Source: Lojkania enalia (Eukaryota > Ascomycota > Dothideomycetes > Pleosporales). Taken from it: a stretch of DNA of 64,000 nt. The notes under the pieces were generated by a model. The model had not been told where the DNA came from and ran no database searches. It was given only the letters and a program-made list of their open reading frames with translations. Both the position numbers and the translations under genes were made by a program. The stretch is from contig ML986612.1 of assembly GCA_010094045.1 (NCBI GenBank), positions 142,440 to 206,439 of the forward strand. The letters run 5' to 3'. Each line of letters opens with the position of its first letter. Within the stretch, counting starts at the first letter, position 1. Of the stretch, positions 37,315-52,126 are shown one piece after another.

Positions 37315-38010
37315 ATTGGCAATTACTTAACTGCCTCGAAATTCTGACAAAAGTTGAATATTCGTCTAGAATTGGAATCCGTTATGAGTAAGCCTTGAGC
37401 AATCTTTAGATTGTAAATAGCTTGAAAGAATAAAGAAGTTCTAGTTGGGTTGGAAAATGGACATTAAAGAAGGACTGTTGTGCATTTCATATATATATAT
37501 ATATGCGTGTGCGCAATTCGAAGGCTTTCCGGCTTGGTTCGCGGACAAGACTACAGGCGATGTCGCCGTTAAGTCTTCATTTTGAGGTTTGACGGATCTC
37601 GGCCACTTGAAACTTTTTGCTGGCTACATATCCGGGCTCGATTCTAGGAGCAGATATGCTCACTACACATGCATAACAATGTATGTAAGCGTGGAAGAGT
37701 GAAGGTTTCATAACACGGTGTTGTGCAGAGTAGAACTAAGCCACATTGCTGGCCGGAGATACACTGTCGAACATGTCCGGACCCAACTCTCACGACATTA
37801 AATTGATTAGAAACAACAGAAATAAAGACATGGCTTGTCATATTAAGGATTCCCCAAATGAATCTTTTCTAGGATGCAGCATTCCCTTTCCTTGCGCCTT
37901 TCCTGCTCTATCTATTTGAGGTTAGCGTCATCGGACATGTCTTTCGACCTCTCCGCAAGGATGTGTGTCATCCCTATCGTCATCTAGCAGCCCATCCCGC
38001 ATTACACACC
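37315..38010. promoter_or_regulatory. Divergent upstream region, SDR / AP-1 accessory gene
   Basis: About 700 bp between head-to-head start codons, holding both promoters. A short TA repeat is seen at 37489-37504. No specific binding site is claimed. Confidence 0.4.
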
Positions 38011-39550
38011 ATGTCGGCAGATTTATTCGCTGAATTTGGTTCTACACCAAACAAGCAGCGACAAACATCCACCGGAACAGGTCAGGCAAATTTACAGTCT
38101 ACGCCTGCCTTCAGCTTTTTCGATGATTTGACTAGCACCGGCCGAGCTCCGATCGCACAAGCACAACCCCACCCCCAGTCAGTCCAGGTTGGCGACAACG
38201 AAGCCTCCACGACTGATGAAAATGATGAATGGGGTGAATTTGAAGGCGTACCTTCGCCCCAACCAGCCTCAGCCAAACAGGATCCATTTCCGCAATATCA
38301 GCCATTTCAAGTCCAGCAGACATCGTGGCAATCTGCAGCGGTTGTCAGAGCTAAAAAGTCCTCCAACCCAAATGTATTATTTGATGCTGAAGATGACCCC
38401 AACGGCGATGACGACGATGATTTTGGCGATTTTGAAGGCGTTAGATCAAATTCCACTCCGGCCGATCAACCCGGCGGTTCTACGGGTTTAGAAGACCTTC
38501 TTGGTGATATGGATATGTCTCGACCGAAGCCTGCTATCGCCAATCAGCCAAAGAATTCCGATTCTATCCCCAATAGACGGGCCTCTTCGCCAACAAAATG
38601 GAGCCCGGTTGCTGGGTTTGGTTCTGTATCTCGCGAAAAGCAACCACCAGCAGCCATTTCACCTTCTATTGCCAAACAAGAAGAAGCATGGGACACGTTC
38701 GATGACTGGGAAGCATCCATCCCCACTACCGCACCGTCAAAGCCCTCCAATGCCACAGGCTCGCAAGCCTCTATCCCTAAGCCAATCATTTCCTCTCCAG
38801 ATTTTAATGAACCGGAGTCGGGAGAGCTGCCTCCAACGAATGTTCCCCCACCCGCCATTCTCTTATCACTCTTTCCGCCGCTTTTTGCGGAAGCACAGTC
38901 GAAATTGTTCAGGCCCATGGCTGCACAGACGCTACCTATGAGAAACAAGCTCCTCGCTGAGCCTGCGACTATTGCATACCTCCAAGGTTATCTCATGCTG
39001 GCATCTACGGTGGCCCGAATCATTGCAGGTCGTAAACTGCGATGGAAGAGAGATATGCACCTCTCTCAAGGAATGCGCATCGGCCCTGCTTCATCCCGCG
39101 CAACGTCTGGTATGAAGCTGACAGGAATCGACAAAAGCGAGAACATGAAAGAGGAAAGAGAGACAGCGGATGTAGTGCGAGCTTGGAAAGACCAGGTTGG
39201 GAGGTTACGGCATATTGTATCTGCCGCGAACCAGATTAAGGCTGGTACCCTGGGGACTGTCCCAGATATCCAAGAGACAATGCTAGTCAAGACATTGAAG
39301 CAGTCAGAAGGGGGTGTTCCTGCCCCACAGCCATGCATGCTGTGCGGACTGAAACGAGACGAGCGTCTTGGTACGCTTGACCAGGCTGTTCAAGATAGCT
39401 TTGGGGAATGGTGGGTTGACCAGGTCAGCATGCATCGAGGTAAGCTTGTTCATCGTGTCTCAGCAATCTGGCTCGTCGCCTTTCTGAACTTGGTATGCAG
39501 GTTGCAGGAATTTCTGGCGCGAGCACAAAGACAAGCTTCGACAACGGTGA
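38011..39550 (+). CDS. Putative AP-1/clathrin accessory protein (aftiphilin/Laa2-like, often named Ppk6)
   Basis: Exons 38011-39439 and 39501-39550 give 492 residues. The N-terminal half is disordered and acidic, with EWGEFEG, DDFGDFEG and EAWDTFDDWE. These match the short W/F-G-x-F/Y motifs with acidic flanks that bind the gamma-ear of AP-1 and GGA adaptors. The C-terminal half is highly conserved in type: PMRNKLLAEPATIAYLQGYL, ASTVARIIAGRKLRWKRD, DVVRAWKDQVGRLRHIV, the Cys-pair block PAPQPCMLCGLKRDER and SFGEWWVDQVSMHRGCRNFW. Fungal relatives are commonly labelled Ppk6 kinase, yet no kinase motifs are visible here. A role in trans-Golgi/endosome traffic is inferred from the motifs and from aftiphilin/Laa2 knowledge. 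Confidence 0.7.
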
Positions 39551-41021
39551 TGTAAAACATGTCTGCGGTGGGTGCTCCCGATGCCAAGATGCCTTCTCCT
39601 CGTGGGGTGAATGATCAACACGTGCACTAATTAGCTGAAGTTACTAGGCCGAAGCCGGCACACAATGACATGCATGGCGGACCGTGGACTCCGTCTAGAG
39701 CGCATTTTCCCTGCATGTCAAAAGCAATCAACGACACGTCCATAATGCTTCCAGGCAGCGTCTACAGATTGCTGCATCGACAGTAGATGAGGTGGGGGGG
39801 GAAGCGGTCTCTTCCATGGCCACAGGATGGATGGTCGAGGGTTGAGCTATGAGCATGTAGGAGTCAAGTGAGCCAACGCTCGTCCGACATGCAGCGATCC
39901 GCAGACTTCGCGGGGAAGAAATCGTCATGCAATCAGGGATGAAGGGGCGTCGAAGCCATTCTTGGAGGCATGCTACGATTCTTGAAGGGTCAATGATAAT
40001 GTGAAGGGAGCTGGCTGGTGTGGCACATTTTAGCTAGCCGTTATCCGATGAGGCCCACTCCGTAGCAGGATCAGCGTACTGTGCCTTCGTTATCGTGCTC
40101 CATCTATCCATTAATGTGGCAGCAAGCAGGACGGCACCCTTGATTTGTCTCCCCTGCCCTTTCACGTGAAAACAATGCGGATTGTCGAGTCCAAGAAGTC
40201 ATTATTGATAGATCAATTCGTGCGTACTTGTGCGTGCTTTGACGGAGCGCTGAATGCCTCTAGCTTGCGGCGCTGCGGGCAGGCGAGTCTGTGCAGGGCA
40301 ACCCTCGCAAGCGACCAACGGCCGTGAACATGGAATTGTGTACTGGCCACATACCACATCCATACCATACATGAATACATACTTGACCTGCATCGCCGTC
40401 TCCTGCCTCTAACCTTAGCCCAGCCCGGTCTGTGTCTTGTGTTTCCTGCTTTCTCTCTTCCCCCGCAGCTGAGCCTGCGCACACTTCCCCAAACGCGACA
40501 CCCCTCTCTCCCGTCTTCTCCCCGCGAATCTCTGCTCTGTACGCCCTTCCCTCGTCCTCCAAAGCGGCTTTGTTGCCCGAACCCGCCGTCTCCCCCGCGT
40601 ACACCAAACATCGTCGTCTGAAGGGGTCCTGTGACTTGGCCGCTGTCACCCGCTGCCCCCGCCCCTCGTCCACCGACCCAGACAGTCTGATCTGCCTTTC
40701 CGGGCACGTCAGGGAATGAGCAGGCCACATGAAGATGGTAAGCATCCGATGACTCTGTAGTGCCTGCCATGCTCGTTGCCCCGAGATTTGCTTGGGACCT
40801 GCGCCGACCTCTACGCTGCAAGAGGCCTAGGCCCTCACCGCTTCCAAGAATCGATCAAGCATTCCGAGCGCCCCGACCCAACCGCATCCTACATTGTTCT
40901 GTCTTGTCTCCCGAGCGCAGCTCAAGGCGGGAAACTTCCTTCGATATTAGCCCTTCAGTCTTCAACCCACTGCATCGACCAACTGCCCTTCCCGTCTACC
41001 ATACCAGCGTCTTTGGCTAGC
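39551..41021. other. Long upstream region of the PAS kinase gene
   Basis: About 1.5 kb without a supported gene. A pyrimidine-rich block (about 40430-40690) precedes the start codon and looks like promoter or 5' leader DNA. Several ATGs precede the start, so regulation by upstream reading frames is possible. Confidence 0.5.
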
Positions 41022-44000
41022 ATGGGATCTGTCGCTGACCTTCTCACTCCTCCAGGCTCGCCTCAACACAGTGAACCCCAACCTTCTTCCCGGCCCACGC
41101 TTCGGTTTGCCCCGAGCAATGTCTCCTTGCCAAAGAACAAGAGCACAGGAAACCTGCTCGCACAGGCCTCCAGCCCGAAATTGGCGGTAGACACGAGGAA
41201 GCGTATGAGCTTCGACGCCGGGCAGCTAGATAGGATGGCAAGGTGAGTGTAGACGCGCCCGGCAATCGAGGACTACAGCAGCAGCAGGATCGCTCTATGT
41301 GTAGATGTTGGCTCACTCCAACCCCTAGGTCACCTATCGTCTCCGAACACGAGCATGGCCTGGGGGCCTCTGGCCTCCGTCGAATTCGCCAACAACCGGC
41401 TTCACGACTCCCCGCAGGATCTGGACTGAATTCCGCCGCATACCAACGCTCAGTATCGTTGAATATCACCCCTCCTCTGTCGAGACGCCCCTCTGGGACT
41501 TCTCCGTCCGCGCCTGCCTCTCCCACCCTCCTCAGCGAAGACGTTACCCGATTTCCTTCTGAATCGCTACATTCCTTCTCATTTGCGACCCAATCAGAAG
41601 ACTTTCTTCATAACAGGCAAAACCTCTTGAAGCGATCAATAGATTTCATGCGAGACAAGCTGGGCTGGGCCGCAACCAACCCCGCGATAGCCAACGCACA
41701 GGCCAAATTAAGTGGGGATCAGGAAATGCAGAGCATGCTAGAGCTCCTGACGAAGGCGAATCTTATTGGACAGGATGCTTCTGGTGCCCACGGACTGGGC
41801 ATGAAGGGACCAATAACGGGGCCTGCCGACATGTCCGGGGAGAACGTTTTTGAAAAGAGTTTCCTAGCAAGATCAGAAAGTCCAGAGAGCATACTCCCTG
41901 ATGCACCAAGAACTTCTGATCCAGAGCCAATGGGTAGAGAACTGTTGGAGGAGAATAGGGATGCTAGGAACGTACCAACCTCCGACATCAACCCGGAAGC
42001 TTCAAGCCAAATCACCTTTTCGCCACCGCCCGGTGATCGACCCCAGCGAGTCGCCCTCAAGCGGACATTAACAGATGTTGCGCCGCTAACCATTCAGAAT
42101 CAACTGCATGATGCATTGGCTCAACCGTACGTACTCAGTGACCATTCTAACGATCAAGTTATGACTCCAACGAGTCTTCCAACCGTGCCCGTACCGCATG
42201 GAGCGCAGCCGGCCCCACACGGCCATGGAAGTCGATGGGTGCCCGCTGCTCAGGCGATTTTTACTACCGAAGCCCAAGCGCCGTGGACTATCACAGCAGC
42301 CAACGATCTTGCTTGTTTAGTCTTCGGGGTGACTAGGGCCGAGGTACGCAAGTTAGGAATATTAGAGGTTGTTCGCGAGGAACGACGCAAATGGCTTGAG
42401 GAGAAGCTGAGAAACCCTGAAGTCGGTTCGAAAGCGTCCCGGGAAAGCAGCCAGAGTCAGCGAATAATCCCCAATTCAACTTTGAAGGTTGGTAACGGGG
42501 TTACAGCCAAACTGCTTAGCAAACCTTCCTCAAGGCAAGTCGCACAGAGTAGGAGGGCAAAGACTGACGATGGAAGTGGTTCGTCATATGCTACGAAGAA
42601 GAATGTGAAAGGGGGTCTAAATCACGAGTCTAAGGGATCCAGAGGAGTACTTCTCTGTGGTGACGTAGTCCCAATACAGAAGCGGAACGGTGCCACTGGA
42701 TCGGCTAGCTTATGGGTGAAGGAGAAGCGTGGAGGGCTCATCTGGGTCCTAGAAGAAATTGCAGAAGACGTGGTATATGTCAACGTCGATGAAGTTGGCT
42801 GCGTGTCGAAAGGCGAAGGAGCCATTGAGGCAGTGTTTGGCAGTGATCGGCTTCGGAGAGGTATGGATCTGAAGCGTCTCATCCCCGACATTCCCCGCCT
42901 GCAAGGAACAAACACCGGTGCACTGGACTATGAAAAGATTTCCAAAGTCCGCAACTTTACTGCAAGAACTTCGAACAACATTAATGTTCCTGTTACTGTC
43001 GAAGCTCTCCCAGATGAGACCACATTCCGCGTTTCGAGTTTTCCGCATATTGCAGGAATCATAGTATTGTCGGCTTCAAGCCTCAATATTGCAAGCACCA
43101 ACTCTGTATTCTCCTCTGCACTATTCGGACAACCGTGTCCGGAAGGTCTCCATATCACCAAGCTCATCCCTGGCTTTGACAAAATTCTGAATGTAATGAC
43201 AGGTGAGGACAATATTGAGCTCGTCGATGGCATTGTTATCCCTGAGCATAGTTTCCGGCGGGCTAGAGCCCTCCTCGCGATGCGAGAAGGCCGCACTGAC
43301 GCGGCTGCTATTTTCCTGCGTCCGAGCGGTCTTCCGGCACTCCACCGCGACGGTGCCGAGATTATGGTCGATGTGCAGATGAGAGTTGTAAAGAGCGAGA
43401 AGTCAAGCTCTCAATATGATTATCATGCTATTACGGAAGAAGATGTTCCTTCAAAGGCCATAGGCTCAGAATTAGTCTACGCTTTATGGGTAACATACTC
43501 AAGACACTTACATGCAACGAATCACGGCGTCGGTCCGGTGACACCGCTCGTATCCAGGCCGGGAACCCCACCGCATCAACCATCCCCTGGCCAATCAGTT
43601 ACGATTGCATCTCCAGAAGAAGGGGAAGTTGAAGAGGCAAAACTCAACCCTGCACATGTGTCCCTTCTAACAAAACAACTCCGTCAGGCCGTCATGCCTT
43701 CAACCCCTAGCGAGCCCCAAGCGAAAGAACTTGGTGCAGAACCTCCAAAAGACGAGCCACCAAGGAAAAAGACAATAAATGAGTTTGTGGTATTGGAAGA
43801 TATGGGGCAGGGTGCATACGGTCAAGTTAAACTTTGCCGGTACAAAAAAAACTCTAATAGAAAAGTCGTCATCAAATATGTTACGAAGAGACGCATTCTT
43901 GTGGACACGTGGACCCGTGATCGGCGCCTAGGCACAGTGCCGCTAGAAATCCACGTTCTAGATTATTTACGACGGGATGGCTATAAGCACCCAAATATCG

Positions 44001-44640
44001 TTGAAATGTCTGATTTCTTCGAGGATGATATCAACTACTATATCGAGATGGTACCACACGGGCTTCCTGGTATGGACTTGTTTGACTACATCGAGCTTCG
44101 GGTCAACATGGAGGAATCGGAGTGCCGCAAGATTTTTGTGCAGACTGCCGAGGCCGTCCACCACCTTCACACGAAGGCGAAGGTAGTGCACCGCGATATC
44201 AAAGACGAAAACGTTATTTTAGACGGTGAGGGCAACATCAAGCTCATCGACTTTGGCAGTGCAGCATACATAAAGAGCGGACCTTTTGATGTGTTTGTTG
44301 GGACAATTGGTAAGCCCTTTCCATTGCTATGTTTTCCATGTAAATTACTGATTCTTTGACAGATTATGCTGCTCCTGAAGTGCTTGCCGGAAAGTCCTAT
44401 CGAGGCAAAGAGCAAGACGTTTGGGCGCTCGGCATCCTTCTATATACTATTGTGTACAAAGAGAACCCATTCTACAGCATTGATGAGATCATGGATCACG
44501 ATCTCAGAGTTCCTTACGTCATGAGTGAAGAGAGTATTGATCTTATCCGGTTAATGTTGGATAGAGATGTGGAAAGAAGAGTTACGATCAGCCAGGTTCT
44601 AGAACATCCTTGGTGTCAGGTAGTCGACTCCCCTACATGA
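41022..44640 (+). CDS. PAS-domain serine/threonine kinase (PSK1/PSK2 type)
   Basis: Exons 41022-41242, 41329-44309 and 44363-44640 give 1159 residues. PAS kinase senses nutrient state and phosphorylates enzymes of sugar storage and translation. A PAS-like segment is seen near residues 300-370 (APWTITAANDLACLVFGVTRAEV), and a second region follows near 570-640. The kinase domain runs from about 890 to the end: GQGAYGQVKLC (Gly loop), VVIKYV (Lys), HRDIKDEN (catalytic loop), IDFGSA (Mg loop), GTIDYAAPEVL (activation end), DVWALGILLYTIVYKENPF. It ends directly after the last helix (HPWCQVVDSPT). The N-terminus is Ser/Pro-rich with TPPGSP. The second intron splits the codon of the Asp before YAAPE. 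Confidence 0.92.
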
Positions 44641-44779
44641 CGCGGCACAAACGCACCATTGAACGATAGCCGATTCAGCGACAACAGAAGGGTGTTTCTG
44701 GAAAAAGAGAAAAAGAAAGCATTAGAGCGGTTCCAATGTGATACGAAGAATATAGAGCTGATGACTGGCTTTTGTCTTT

Positions 44780-44784
<5 letters not shown>

Positions 44785-44820
<36 letters not shown>

Positions 44821-44875
44821 NNNNNNNNNNNNNNNNNNNNNNNNNNNNNNNNNNNNNNNNNNNNNNNNNNNNNNN
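44785..44875. other. T36 tract followed by a 55-N assembly gap
   Basis: T36 at 44785-44820 runs straight into 55 undetermined bases (44821-44875). The gap size is probably an estimate, and the tract is the likely cause of the break. No gene claim should cross it. Confidence 0.98.
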
Positions 44876-46676
44876 TGGAATGATAAGATGGGCGGGATCC
44901 TGCATGGACTGATTTTGAGCGTTGCCTGCTCAACGGATTGAGCATTTATTCTAGATTCTATTTTTCTTCTCGTAGATTATGGATAACCGGTGGAAAGAGC
45001 GGGACAGAGAACTACCGCGTGCAGAATGGAAATTGATCTTTTGATACCCATAAACACAATTCACTCCCTTGAAATAGGGTTTTCCACCATCGAGGCCGTG
45101 ACCGGCTTCTGTTAGCAGCTGCTATACTACCCTTTCTATCTTCATCATTTCGTCTAGTTTACTTGGACTCCCTCTCGGCGTCTTTCGATCTCACTACTTA
45201 CTGTTCGGGTAATAGCAATTTTTCTGCCCTTGGCACGAGTTCGTGCGAGCTGATATGCACTCGCTTCCTGCAGCATGTACTCGCCCATCGTTGTCAGCAC
45301 CGGAAGATAGCGACAAGCGAGCCGGGAAAAAGCTTAAGATGGCCGATGGCTGGCGACTGGCCCCGAGTAGACAAGGCTGCAGGGCTCCCCTACTGCAAGG
45401 TCAGACGCCGAACTATGGAGTCTCCGAAAGAGCTGTTGATTGATGTTCCCAAACTGGATTGCGACCTATTCAAAGCACACTAACCTTGGAAACAAGCATT
45501 CACATCGCACTTACCCGTAAATGGAACACCCCACGGGCATTCGAAAACCAAGCTGGCGATGCGCACCGAGGATCATCGTGGACATGGACTGTTAATTTTA
45601 TTCCAAATTTCATTTCTTGCACGGCAACCAGAAAATCAAGCTCGCAATGCCTACCAAAGGCTATCCCAGACTAACAATCCAATTCCAAATCTCAACTCCT
45701 ACAAAGATGGTAAGGTCAATTGATCCCGCCACGTCAATCTTTGTTTGAGGTTGTTTCGCTATATCGAGCGAGTTTCCCAATTCGGCTCAATTGGCCCTGC
45801 CTCTACCGCAGCAACACCCTTGTTTGAAACGAAACGGGCGGCCTGGACTGATGAAGTGCCGGGCAAGGTTGACTTCATCGCGCGGAAGACGGAGCATGCT
45901 CAAGTTGGAAAAAGCTCAATAAATCTAGCGCGCTGCCAGCTGTAATAGTTCACGATAATGTCGACTGATAAGGCGAGCCGGACAAGCTCAATTGGAAAAT
46001 GTGCGAAATACGAGACTAATCGACAGCGTGTTTACCGCAGCAGCCAATTCTCGAATGGTAGAGGATACTAGCAAAGCGCGGGCGTTTCCGGACGAACTAC
46101 AGAGGCCAGAATTCACAGCCATATCGATATGGCGTCACGGAACGCATCCCGCGTGAGATGTTCCCCACCGTTGATGCACGCACCGTGCAGAATCCCACTT
46201 GGCAAGGCTACAGAGCCGCGTGAACGACAACAGAGCAACGGCAATGAGGCGCTAGCAGCCAATGAGAAGACGGTATGCCGATGACAATGCATGCACAGCC
46301 TGCACCGCCTCATGCCTGAAAGGCGAGTCCGATTGGCCAGGCCGTAAAACGCGTGACCTTTGGGGCCGCATAGATGCCGTTTACGAGCCTCAGCCTCAGG
46401 CATTGTGACCATGCAAGCTGAGAACAAGCGCTAACCAATGAACTGCCAACAGCCACACTGTTATGCCACAAGTTGGGGTCGGCTTGAATCCTTCAGCCAC
46501 ATCCACCCTCAATCTCTCACTAGCCGGCTGCAGGACCTATGGGAGAATATGTACTCTCGGCTGGCCCGTAGCTATTCCTGAGCCCAAACTCCTCTATTAC
46601 CCTGATCATCTCTTGAATAAAGTTGATGATAGGTGTTGTCCACAATTGCTCATCGATTGAGAACTTAAACTTAAAG
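44876..46676. other. Intergenic upstream of homeobox gene
   Basis: About 1.8 kb with no supported gene. Open segments at 45163-45483 and 46113-46427 show no recognisable domain and have no splice partners that extend them. Confidence 0.5.
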
Positions 46677-48960
<2,284 letters not shown>

Positions 48961-49378
48961 TGGAGGTGTGGTTTGACTTTATTTTCCAGTTACTCGGAAG
49001 GGTAAGGCGCTCCTCGGCTCTCTTGTTCCTTTCGGTTTCCTTCTTTCTCTTTTCCCGTTCTTTTCTTTTGATAGTATGCGATTATACTATCTGCGCTATA
49101 TCAAAAGATAAGCATGAGATGGAGCTTTTTGAGCGGTTGCTTGGCGTTAGATGACGCTGGGAGGAGTTTCTGGGAATAGATTATGAGCAATGGACTTTGT
49201 ATTTCCTCTTTCTAGATATATATATATGATAGATTAATACTGCATAGTCTCACTGTCCTAGACGAATATACTACTCTGCTATCTGGCATAGCAGCTGCAA
49301 TCGTTCTCTTCATTTCATGAGCAAGCGATAGTGTGACGTGGGGGTGGGTGGCAGATTAGACGGGCCATGCTCTTTGAA

Positions 49379-49418
49379 GTGTGTGTGTGCGTGCGTGAGT
49401 GAGTGGGTGGGTGGGTGG
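49379..49418 (+). repeat. Compound GT/GTGA/GGTG microsatellite
   Basis: A run of GTGTGTGTGC, GTGAGTGAGT and GGGTGGGTGG units in tandem, G/T-rich on the plus strand. Confidence 0.85.
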
Positions 49419-49774
49419 ACGTGACTCAACACTATGACCGCAAAAAGGACAGACGACACTTCAGCTTCACAATGACGGCATGCAAAGGTAAGAGATAGTG
49501 CTCACATATGACCAACAACACAACAAATGAAGGCATATATATAAGGCACAAAACGAAAGAATTGATGCTCATCTATCTAGAAAAAAAAAAAAAGAAAAAT
49601 GTGGGCTTGGGCAAGTCTTACTCAAGACTGACGAGTAATTGAGAGCATGTCTCTACTCCGCCTTGAGCGCCACGTGGCACTTCATTCTTCTTTCCAATTC
49701 CAGCCTTCATGTCGCGGTGTTCCGAATGGAACGCTGACTCGAATAGTTTCTGCTCGATCCTCTAGGGGAGGGCG

Positions 49775-49889
49775 GAGTGGGAATAGCCGTGCGACCTTCA
49801 ACCAGCGGCGAGAAGGGATAGCCATCTACGAGCCCTCACAAAGTGAGGTGGATAGCCATGCAACCCTCAACCAAGGGCGAGAAGGGATG
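49775..49889 (+). repeat. Tandem pair of about 46-nt diverged repeats
   Basis: Copy 1 (about 49775-49820) and copy 2 (about 49845-49889) share TAGCCRTGCRACCYTCAACC and GGCGAGAAGGGAT. They are offset by about 70 nt. Confidence 0.75.
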
Positions 49890-50280
49890 CTATCGCCCCC
49901 CCCGGCCTTCGATCCTGGGGGTGGGTGAGCCGTAACCCTGGTCGAAGCCCGGGAACGTCAAAACTAAGGAATCTAGGCTTGACGATTCCAAGGAGAAGAT
50001 GTTGGGCGCCTGTCGTTGAAGAGAGAAATGAAAGTTTGTACCCTTGCTGCTACAATCAACAAAGACACCACGGTATAGAGGCCGTTCGTGCCGAGGATTC
50101 ACAGATGGGGTCGTAGACGGAAAAAAGTTTGTTTGATTGAAGAGAGAAAGAAGGAGAAGATTAGAAAGGAGCAAGGGCGAGGGGTTTAAGTATAGGTCTA
50201 CCCGCCACCGCGCTAGCAGGGCACGGGCCTATGGTGAAGACGAAACGCTCGTGACTGCCTCGGCGAGTCGAATTATTCCT

Positions 50281-50554
50281 ATACATTTTGTTAGACGGTG
50301 ATTCCACAGGAGGGAAACCTCGAAAAATTTCAATTTGGGAGCCAAAAATCACGCCATCGCTGCTGCCTACGCTAGAATTGATGCGAAAGCACGCTCGAGC
50401 CCGCGGTGAAAAGAGAGGGCTCGTGGCCGACTTGGTGAATCACGCTCTTATCATACAATTTGTTAGACAAATAGTCCACCTCAGGAGAACGGTGAGATCG
50501 TTCGATTTAGTGTCAAAGAACATGCAATCGCTGTTGCCTACCCTAATATCGATG
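50281..50554 (+). repeat. Tandem pair of about 103-nt diverged repeats
   Basis: Copy 1 (50281-50383) and copy 2 (50453-50554) start ATACAWTTTGTTAGAC and both contain ATCGCTGYTGCCTAC ending in ATYGATG, with an offset of 172 nt. By eye they agree at roughly two thirds of positions, mostly with transitions between them. Confidence 0.75.
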
Positions 50555-50946
50555 AATGTGTGGGTGAATTCGTCGAGTCAGAGCCTGTACAGATAAAGGT
50601 GGCCCCAGATAAAGGTGAAGCTAGGGTAAACGTGACCCCAGGTGAAGGTGAGAGCAGCAGTCAGCACTCAGTCAGTATCACTCGGGGATAGCCGGTTAGC
50701 ACATACTAGCGAGCAAGTCTAATTTCATGTTCAGAATTAAAAACATGTAATCGAGCGCGTTGTGTTTTCAATTGATGATATTAATTCTGCATGCGCAGAG
50801 ACGAAATATCAAGTGTAGCAGCCGTTTCTCGTCAACCTGAAGACCTCCACTTTAACGCCGTATGCTAGCTACTCAGACACTAAGAAAATGCCTCAGACTA
50901 TGTCATTTTGATGGAGCAAATGCATCTGTCTTGCAGGTGTTTCCAA

Positions 50947-52126
50947 CTACTTCCTTCCACTCATCAATTCCAGCAATCCCTTCGCCGCATGCCCCTTAAC
51001 GACCGAGCTAGTCAAATCACCATCGTAATACCTCTCCTCCCGAATCCTCTGTAATCTTTCCTCAACCGTCTCCTCTCGATTCTCGTCAGCCTCAGTCCGA
51101 ACTCTCTTCGCTACTGGCGTCCTGTACTTCTTCGGCGACACCAGCTGCTGTGGCGAGACCGATGTCGGGTGTGCATTTGGTGGCGATGAGGGTAGATGAA
51201 AATCATGGATCATACGCGACGAGTACGCGGTTGGTAGCAGTACTGGTCCGCCCACGAGTTTAGGAAATGTATTTGAGGGGTCAATATTCGCGACGACGTG
51301 GGTCACGTCCCGTTGGGCAGGCGAAAGTGTTATACTTGGTATTAATGTCGAATCCATAGGTGCTACCGAGGAGGTCACAGCCGTCAAGGTCGAAGCATTG
51401 AGCGAGGGGTCCAAAGACGATGTCGTTTCCCATGTTGATAGTATCTCGGCGCCAGTTTTAGCTACCTGATTGGTCTTAACCTTATATATCCCAAATCCAA
51501 GGCGCAGCTTAAGTAATTCTGCTCTGGACTTCTTCTCTTCAACGAGTGGAGGGGCCTCGACGACCGGGTGTTCGCTTTGCTGGCTCTCACAAGCATTGTA
51601 ATTCACGAACATTGAAAAGGACTGTTGGCTCTCCTGTGAGACGGGAAAGTCATCATCTACCTCTGGAGTTGGTGTGTTAGGCTCAGTCGGCGAGCCCATG
51701 ACTTCGTCTTCAGAGCCCGAGGCCTAGGTGCCTAGATTAGCGACGTGATGGACGCGTTGCATAGCAAACAACACGTACAGAGTCTCTCCTCAACTGAAGG
51801 TCAGAAGCAGGCTGAGTTGCTGTCAAGTGGAGCCCACCGCGTCCTCCAAATGCAGCCTTCGCGTTGTTGACGTTCTCGGCGCCGTCGACCTCATAGATAC
51901 TCCTCTTTCTACCCGCTTTCCACGCGCACGCACTCCCTATATTCTCCTTACTAGCCAGAAGCTGTGGCGATAGCGTCGCGGCCTGCTTGAGCGGACTTGG
52001 AGCCCTCATGCTCTCCGCAAGGTCGTGCATGGTTGTTTGTTTGGACGGAGTGTTGATGGCCTGGGGGGGCAATTCGCCGAGCACGCGTCTGGAGGGTGAC
52101 TTGGCGGGAGTGCCATGAGAGGCCAT
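50947..52126 (-). CDS. Whi5/Nrm1-type G1/S transcription repressor
   Basis: Exons 52126-51779 and 51723-50947 give 374 residues. The identifying feature is the short GTB motif, RAELLKLRLGFGIYKVKTNQ, at about residues 185-203. It is shared by Whi5 and Nrm1 repressors, which bind SBF or MBF at promoters to hold back the G1/S programme until cyclin-CDK phosphorylates them. The rest is disordered, with many Ser-Pro/Thr-Pro sites (AKSPSRR, NTPSK, APSPLK, SPPNAHP, SVSPQQLVSPKKYRTP), fitting a CDK target. RRVLGELPPQAINTP near the start is also common in this family. VKGHAAKGLLELMSGRK ends the protein. The start was chosen at MASHGTPAKSP. Whi5 and Nrm1 cannot be separated from sequence alone. Confidence 0.82.

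Larger units (their letters stand above)
48961..50946. other. Intergenic DNA with several diverged direct repeats
   Basis: About 2 kb with no supported protein gene. It holds a GTGT/GTGG microsatellite near 49379-49418 and two sets of tandem diverged repeats. The mix of short open frames and tandem copies looks like remains of a mobile element, but no coding domain or terminal repeat is recognised. Confidence 0.45.
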
